DNA from: Planctomycetota bacterium | Lineage (GTDB): Bacteria > Planctomycetota > Brocadiia > SM23-32 | DNA: 36,220 bases | NCBI GenBank assembly: GCA_021161675.1 | Contig: JAGHAF010000074.1 | Coordinates: 1-36,220, forward strand | Direction of reading: 5' to 3' | Shown: one piece after another, positions 32,268 to 36,220 of the stretch | How positions within the stretch are numbered: position 1 is the stretch's first letter | Layout of the letters: each line of letters opens with the position of its first letter | Notes under the pieces: generated by a model | The model's database searches: none | Seen by the model: only the letters and a program-made list of their open reading frames with translations | What the model was told of the DNA's origin: nothing | Made by a program: the position numbers and the translations under genes

Positions 32268-32382
32268 AGCTTGTTTGCTCCAGCAGTTATTAAGGGATTA
32301 TCTAAGCACTTTCCCTGCCTGCGCGCAACCGGAGGCCACGTTCCCGCCGAGACGGATTCACCCCGGTTGTGCCCGAAATGTC

Positions 32383-32412
32383 TTGAAAGCGCCCCCCTAT
32401 CACGAGCATAAT
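32383..32412 (+). promoter_or_regulatory. Candidate sigma70-type promoter of the TPR membrane protein gene
   Basis: TTGAAA (32383-32388) and CATAAT (32407-32412) are 18 bases apart, each matching five of six consensus positions. Transcription would begin near 32419, about 45 bases before the ATG at 32464. Confidence 0.48.
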
Positions 32413-32463
32413 ATACGTCAGGCCGGTGAACGAAGTTTCGCGCGCTCCCGCGGGTAGGTGAGT

Positions 32464-33267
32464 ATGGCTCGCCAAGCCATCCCTCCAAAAGTTATCATCT
32501 TCGTCATCGCCGCCTTCCTGGCGGTGGTAGTGGTGAACGTGTGGCGGGGCGAGGATAGGGGCGACGCCGGTCGCAAGGCGGCCAGAGAGGCATCCCGTAT
32601 CGAACTGAGCGATAAGCGAAAACAGCTCGACGTGCACATGGAGAGGTCTCCGGACGAGCTGAAAAGCCTGATTAGCAGCCGCATCAACCTGCTCAGGAAC
32701 GGGAAAACCGATGAGCAACAAGCGGTGGCGATCCAGCTCGCCTGCATGACCAACGATCCCACCCAGGGGGAACGGCTTCTGTTGCTGGGCGAGCAGGTCC
32801 GCAGCGAATTGCGCCAGACCCTCCTGGCGGCGCTGGGCAGCCCCGACGCGGTCGTCTCGCAGAGCTGCCAGGACGCGCTGGTGGGCCTGTGGCGATCTTC
32901 CGACAGCATGGCGGCGACGCAGCGATTCCAGGAAGGCCTGAAAGCCTACCAGACGGGGGATCCGGACCGGGCGCTTGAAATCTTCCGAGCCGCGCAGCAA
33001 CTGCGCGCCACGGTCCCGCCCGATCTATATCGGATGAAGGCGCAGATTCTCCTGAAGCAGTCGAGGCTCGACGAAGCGCTGGAGGAGTGCCGGCGCGCCC
33101 TTGACGCGGAACCCGCTAACTTCTTCGCGCTCTTCGTGGTCGCCCGGATACATGCGGAGAAGGGAAATCAGGAGAAAGCCCTCAAAGCGCTCGATGCAGC
33201 TCTGAAGCTGAATCCCGCCTTCACCAGGGCGAGGGCCCTGCAAGAAGAACTGCTCGGCGGCGCCTGA
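32464..33267 (+). CDS. Membrane-anchored TPR-repeat protein
   Basis: A 267-residue protein with a short cytoplasmic start and one membrane helix at about 9-26 (KVIIFVIAAFLAVVVVNVW). The middle (40-150) is helical with HEAT-like character (DEQQAVAIQLACM, LRQTLLAALGSPDAVVSQSCQDAL). The last part (about 152-265) has three tetratricopeptide repeats: FQEGLKAYQTGDPDRALEIFRAA, DLYRMKAQILLKQSRLDEALEECRRAL and FALFVVARIHAEKGNQEKALKALDAAL. TPRs bind protein partners; the partner is unknown. ATG at 32464 with AGGTGA ahead was chosen over GTG at 32458. It ends eight bases from the convergent trpD gene. Confidence 0.85.
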   Translation: MARQAIPPKVIIFVIAAFLAVVVVNVWRGEDRGDAGRKAAREASRIELSDKRKQLDVHMERSPDELKSLISSRINLLRNGKTDEQQAVAIQLACMTNDPTQGERLLLLGEQVRSELRQTLLAALGSPDAVVSQSCQDALVGLWRSSDSMAATQRFQEGLKAYQTGDPDRALEIFRAAQQLRATVPPDLYRMKAQILLKQSRLDEALEECRRALDAEPANFFALFVVARIHAEKGNQEKALKALDAALKLNPAFTRARALQEELLGGA

Positions 33268-33275
33268 AACCGCCC

Positions 33276-34289
33276 TCAGAGCGCGCCCCCGGAGATTTCA
33301 ACCAACCGCGCAAGCGCGTCCGCCGCCCGGCCTGAATCAATCGACTCGGCGGCCAGCTCGATCCCCTCTGCCAGGTCCTCCGCCTTCCCCCCGACGTAGA
33401 TGGCCGCGCCCGAGTTGAGCGTCACCATTCGCCGGGGCGCCCCGCCCTCTCCGGCCAGGACACGCCTGATAACGGAGGCGCTTTCCTGCGCGCTGGTGGC
33501 GGCCAGTTGGCTGCGATCCGCCCGCTCCAGGCCGAAGTCCTCCGGCGCAATCCGGCGCGTCTCTATCAGGCCGCCCTCCACCAGCGCGACGGTGGTCTCG
33601 TCACAGAGGCTGATCTCATCCATCCCGTCGGCGCTGTGGACGACCATGGCCCTGACGGCGCCCATGTTGTTGAGCGCCTGCGCCTGCGTTTGAACCATGT
33701 CCGCGTTGAAAACGCCCAGGACCTGACGCCGCGCGCCGGCCGGATTGGTCAACGGGCCCAGGATGTTGAAGACGGTTCGCACCCCGAGCTGGCGGCGAGG
33801 TCCAATGGCGAACTTCATGGCCTTGTGCAGCAGCGGCGCGAAAAGAAACCCGATGCCTGCCTCCCGGATGCACCTTTCCACCACGGCGCTGTCCGCTTCG
33901 ATATTGACGCCCAGGGCCTGGAACACGTCCGCGCTGCCGAAGCTGCTGGAGGCGCCGCGATTCCCGTGCTTGGCCACCGGCACGCCGGCGCCCGCGGCGA
34001 CGATGGCCGAGGCGGTGGAGATGTTGAACGTGCCCTTGCGTGTTCCGCCCGTTCCGCAGGTGTCAATCACGTCCATCTCGCCCACGTCAATGTGCGTGGC
34101 GGCCTCGCGCATGGCGAGCGCGCAGCCGGTTATCTCATCCACCGTCTCGCCCTTTATGCGCAGGGCGACGAGGAACCCGGCTATCTGCGCCTCGGTGGCG
34201 CCGCCGCTCATGATGATCGACATGGCGTCGTTCGCCTGTTCTCGGGAAAGGTCCTCTCCCCGCACCAGCGTGGCGATATAGTCTTTCAA
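33276..34289 (-). CDS. trpD: Anthranilate phosphoribosyltransferase
   Basis: A 337-residue enzyme joining anthranilate to PRPP in tryptophan synthesis. The PRPP-binding loop is DTCGTGGTRKGTFNISTASAIVAAGAGVPVAKHGNRGASSSFGSADV near 75-120, with the conserved KHGNR and GSADVLE-type motifs; later FAPLLHKAMKFAIGPRRQLGVRTVFNILGPLTNPA and HSADGMDEISL are also typical. The start is probably TTG at 34289 with GGAGG seven bases ahead. Other trp genes are not adjacent. The stop is nine bases from that of the TPR gene on the other strand. Confidence 0.96.
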   Translation of the reverse strand: MKDYIATLVRGEDLSREQANDAMSIIMSGGATEAQIAGFLVALRIKGETVDEITGCALAMREAATHIDVGEMDVIDTCGTGGTRKGTFNISTASAIVAAGAGVPVAKHGNRGASSSFGSADVFQALGVNIEADSAVVERCIREAGIGFLFAPLLHKAMKFAIGPRRQLGVRTVFNILGPLTNPAGARRQVLGVFNADMVQTQAQALNNMGAVRAMVVHSADGMDEISLCDETTVALVEGGLIETRRIAPEDFGLERADRSQLAATSAQESASVIRRVLAGEGGAPRRMVTLNSGAAIYVGGKAEDLAEGIELAAESIDSGRAADALARLVEISGGAL

Positions 34290-34324
34290 TTCGGCGCCTC
34301 CAGGTAATTGATTGGAAGACCGGC

Positions 34325-34348
34325 CCCCCGGCCCGCGGGAACCGGGGG
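34325..34348. other. GC-rich hairpin upstream of trpD
   Basis: CCCCCGG (34325-34331) pairs perfectly with CCGGGGG (34342-34348); the 10-base loop itself contains the palindrome CCCGCGGG. It lies about 36-59 bases upstream of the trpD start. It could lie in the trpD leader or end the opposite unit, but no T run follows on either strand and no leader peptide with tryptophan codons is seen. Confidence 0.3.
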
Positions 34349-34443
34349 CATTCTAAACCGGTGATTCCACAAGGTCAATCTGATTTGGGGGTCGGTTTCA
34401 TACTGCCCCCCGGCGGAATGCTTTGTGAACCGTGGGATGCGCG

Positions 34444-34563
34444 GTGGCACGAGTGTCACTCAACACCAACGCCCCCTCCAGCGAGACGCTGAAGCTGGTG
34501 GAGCAGATCGTAGGCCTGGCGGCCATGGTCGCCGCGCCGGTTCTTGTCTGGACGATGCTGTGA
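34444..34563 (+). CDS. Tiny hypothetical ORF (39 residues)
   Basis: GTG at 34444, with an in-frame GTG four codons earlier at 34432, encodes 39 residues: a polar start with NTNAPSSETLKLVEQIV and a hydrophobic end (GLAAMVAAPVLVWTML), possibly one membrane helix. It stops 16 bases before the next tiny ORF, whose ribosome binding site overlaps this stop region. Its own ribosome binding site is weak. No homology is recognised. Two small membrane-type peptides in tandem next to a phage-like remnant suggest former phage or mobile-element genes. Confidence 0.35.
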   Translation: MARVSLNTNAPSSETLKLVEQIVGLAAMVAAPVLVWTML

Positions 34564-34579
34564 GAGAGGAGGCGAAGCG

Positions 34580-34675
34580 ATGGGATTCGCAATGGGAATG
34601 ATCGTGGGGCTGCTGGTGGGCGCGGCCCTGTTGTTCGGCTGGGTCAAGCTGCGGGAGCATAGTGACGAGGTGTAG
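34580..34675 (+). CDS. Tiny single-membrane-helix peptide (31 residues)
   Basis: ATG at 34580 follows AGGAGG at a spacing of seven bases, an excellent ribosome binding site. The peptide MGFAMGMIVGLLVGAALLFGWVKLREHSDEV has a membrane helix at about 4-21 and a charged tail, a shape shared by many small membrane proteins and type I toxins. It stops 27 bases before the convergent DUF6946-like gene stop. Function unknown. The call rests on ribosome binding site and membrane-helix shape only. Confidence 0.45.
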   Translation: MGFAMGMIVGLLVGAALLFGWVKLREHSDEV

Positions 34676-34701
34676 GGAATAGCCAGGATGGGCGCCACAG
34701 A

Positions 34702-35460
34702 TCACACAACGCGCCGGCACTTGCCGATGAACAGGTTGTCCGTGCCAGCGAAGTGCTCGTTGCCCGGGACACTGAAGGGACCGGCAAGCTTCCCATGGCA
34801 GATCTCCTCAATACTGCCTCCGGAAAGCACTCTAACGAATCTGTTTAGGTCCTGTGCATTCGCAGCCAGCTTATCGTCGTCCGTTCGGCCGACGAACTCG
34901 TGCACGACGAACAGCGTGGCATTCGCGCCATATTCCTGCGCCTCCGCCAAGGCTCCAGCGATGGCAGTGAAAAGCTGGTATCGGAGGATCTGGGCCTCTT
35001 CGTTTTCCGGTTCGACGCCGAGCACGCCGCGGCAAAGCAGCTCGAATCTCTCCGGCACGCGGCTCCGCGGATTGGCTGCGACTCTCTTCCGCACATACTC
35101 CCCGGCGATTTCGCCGAATGGCTCATCGGCCTTGGCTTCTATGCTGGCCAGTAACTTGCCCGCGGGGGTGCGGCCCCAGAGGACGAGGTCTGCATTGCGG
35201 CCCTCCCCGCCGCAACGGTCAAAGTGCGTCACGTGTTCCGGCTCGCCCCTGTCGAGAATAGGAGCTTGTGTCTCCTGGCGAGAGTCCAACAGCTCTTGGA
35301 ACTCCCGCGGAATCCTGGGCTCGCCGGCGGCAGGAAACCACGCCCTGGCAAGCTCCTTGGCGCTACGGCCATCTGCCCACTGCTTGATGCCTTGCTTGGG
35401 CGGTGCTTCCGCCAGCCACTCCTCAACGGAACGTATCTGTCTGCCTATTCGTAGCATCAT
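34702..35460 (-). CDS. DUF6946-like protein, possible PD-(D/E)XK nuclease fold
   Basis: A 252-residue protein of uncertain function. The start (SVEEWLAEAPPKQGIKQWADGRSAKELARAWF) and centre (GRNADLVLWGRTPAGKLLASIEAKADEPFGE) match what I recall of the DUF6946 family. D91 and E108-A-K110, sitting on adjacent strands, fit a PD-(D/E)XK catalytic core of restriction-like nucleases. The rest is mixed helix and strand, with RYQLFTAIAGALAEAQEYGANATLFVVHEFVG later. No methyltransferase is beside it, so a classical restriction system is not supported. It lies alone on the minus strand between tiny ORFs and a decayed phage-like fragment, an accessory-DNA setting. Confidence 0.62.
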   Translation of the reverse strand: MMLRIGRQIRSVEEWLAEAPPKQGIKQWADGRSAKELARAWFPAAGEPRIPREFQELLDSRQETQAPILDRGEPEHVTHFDRCGGEGRNADLVLWGRTPAGKLLASIEAKADEPFGEIAGEYVRKRVAANPRSRVPERFELLCRGVLGVEPENEEAQILRYQLFTAIAGALAEAQEYGANATLFVVHEFVGRTDDDKLAANAQDLNRFVRVLSGGSIEEICHGKLAGPFSVPGNEHFAGTDNLFIGKCRRVV

Positions 35461-35543
35461 TGGGATTCTCTACTTGTGCCTGCCAAGGTACGGACGGTGC
35501 AGCTGGCGGGAAATGATTCTATCGCGTTTGCTCAGGTGAAACC

Positions 35544-35726
35544 ATGGCGAGAACCGGAGCCATACGCGCCGGGCGCGCGTTCGTGGAGCTCTTCGCCGAC
35601 GATTCGGCGCTGGTGCGGGGGCTGCGCGCCGGACGTCGAACACGCCCCCTGGGCATCCCGGAGCGGCGGATGGCGCGCAGGCCTGCATCATCCGCTGCGC
35701 GCATCTACGAACGCCGGCCTTCGATC
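35544..35726 (+). pseudogene. Fragment resembling the N-terminus of a phage tail tape-measure protein
   Basis: ATG at 35544 has AGGTG six bases ahead. The first 30 residues, MARTGAIRAG then RAFVELFADDSALVRGLR, match my recollection of the start of tape-measure-like proteins from phages and planctomycete-type genomes (the AGxAYVELxADDSxLxxGL pattern). After about residue 30 the frame turns into arginine- and proline-rich sequence without the expected coiled-coil region. The alternative frame continues briefly with HAPWASRSGGWRAGL, which may be the frameshifted remainder. The frame then runs into the 116-bp repeat array. I read this as a broken gene, its 3' part lost or replaced by the array. 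Family recall was not checked by search. Confidence 0.4.
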
Positions 35727-36220
35727 AATATTGACATGTCAATATGCGCACTTGTCGCGCAAGAATCTGTGGGCGGCGTGCGCTGCAAAGCGTGGCAGAC
35801 GCGTCAGCGCAACTCTGACTCAGCAGCCGCCGGCCTCCAGTCAATATTGACATGTCAATATTCCATTTTGTCGGTCAAGAATGTGTGGGCGGCGTGCGCT
35901 GCAAAGCGTGGCAGACGCGTCAGCACAACTCTGACTCAGCAGCCGCCCGCTCTCGACCAATATTGACATGTCAATATTCCATTTTGTCGGTCAAGAAGGT
36001 GTAGGCTGCGTGCGCTGCAAAGCGTGGCAGACGCGTCAGCGCAACTCTGACTCAACACCCGCCGGCCTCCAGTCAATATTGACATGTCCATATTCCCGCT
36101 TGTCGGCGAAGAATGTGTAGGCTGCGTGCGCTGCAAAGCGTGGCAGACGCGTCAGCGCAACTCTGACTCAGCAGCCGCCGGCCTCCAGTCAATATTGACA
36201 TGTCAATATTCCATTTTGTC
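35727..36220. repeat. 116-bp tandem array with a 20-bp palindrome at each unit
   Basis: At least four complete units and a partial fifth run off the window. Palindromes begin at 35727, 35843, 35959, 36075 and 36191, always exactly 116 bp apart. The consensus is AATATTGACATGTCAATATT, a perfect palindrome; the first copy ends in G and the fourth has one A-to-C change at 36089. Offsets 54-84 of each unit are almost invariant and can fold as GCGCTG/CAGCGC with an inner GCGT-ggcag-ACGC hairpin (for example 35780-35810); unit two has one mismatch (CAGCAC). Because 116 is not a multiple of three, open frames crossing the array are accidental. Units differ mainly at offsets 20-50 and 95-116, so this is not a CRISPR. 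Confidence 0.92.

Noticed and set aside
34702..35460. Restriction-modification system
   Set aside because: The D...ExK pattern suggests a nuclease fold, but there is no methyltransferase or specificity gene nearby in the window.
35544..35966. Open frames crossing the array (also 35936-36136 on the minus strand) as real repeat proteins
   Set aside because: The period of 116 is not a multiple of three, so the frame changes from unit to unit and the translations are not repeated. Only the first 30 or so codons at 35544 look gene-like.
35727..36220. CRISPR array
   Set aside because: The sequence between palindromes is nearly the same in every unit, unit length is 116 bp, and no cas genes are near. 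CRISPR spacers would be unique.
35727..36220. Integron attC array
   Set aside because: Units lack paired RYYYAAC/GTTRRRY core sites, there are no cassette ORFs between them and no integrase is in view.

Overview
The window is GC-rich and densely coded, with a 116-bp satellite-like array at its right edge. It looks like chromosomal DNA of an uncultured Gram-negative-type bacterium. The mix is a LolA-like lipoprotein, PBP2, Ser/Thr kinases with FHA domains, a bacterial topoisomerase VI A subunit, a eukaryote-type IMP dehydrogenase, DUF502 and an MFS-spermidine synthase fusion. This suggests Planctomycetota or a neighbouring deep lineage. No rRNA or other marker is present, so this placement is an inference. 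I saw no tRNA, rRNA or CRISPR array.

Layout. (1) 1-7276, all minus strand: a molybdenum/tungsten and formate block. A three-subunit NAD-linked formate dehydrogenase (FdsG/B/A-like, joined by 4-bp overlaps) is followed by a HicB-like protein, a MobB-like GTPase, a small CQLGCFG protein, a ModE-like regulator lacking molybdate-binding domains, and a tungstate/molybdate ABC transporter (binding protein plus a permease cut by the window edge). (2) 7409-11565, plus strand: DUF502 membrane protein, short HPF, PtsN-like EIIA, a double-domain HPr and enzyme I. No sugar EIIB/C is present, so this looks like a regulatory PTS. (3) 11572-16375, minus: an MGMT-CoaD fusion, a LolA-like lipoprotein, a HAD phosphatase, a DegT-family aminotransferase and an orphan topoisomerase VI A subunit. 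(4) 16444-19456, plus: an upstream mini-ORF with its ribosome binding site in a possible hairpin loop, then two translationally coupled single-pass membrane proteins with long helical domains. The first carries eight consecutive 32-residue repeats. (5) 19561-26859, minus: PBP2, IMP dehydrogenase, and a three-gene kinase/FHA cluster in which only the middle kinase keeps its catalytic residues. (6) 27300-32267, minus: a small CxxC membrane protein, an MFS-spermidine-synthase-TPR giant, a tRNA-binding-domain protein and AroB. (7) 32464-34289: a TPR membrane protein and TrpD. (8) 34290-36220: two tiny ORFs, a DUF6946-like PD-(D/E)XK candidate, a decayed fragment resembling the start of a phage tape-measure gene, and the array.

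The least explained items are the 116-bp array, with a 20-bp palindrome at exactly constant spacing and an invariant core able to fold into a hairpin; the 32-residue-repeat membrane pair; and the kinase plus two mirror-image pseudokinase-FHA proteins. The tandem HPr, the MGMT-CoaD fusion and the eukaryote-type IMPDH are unusual versions of known families. All assignments come from reading motifs. No database search was run.
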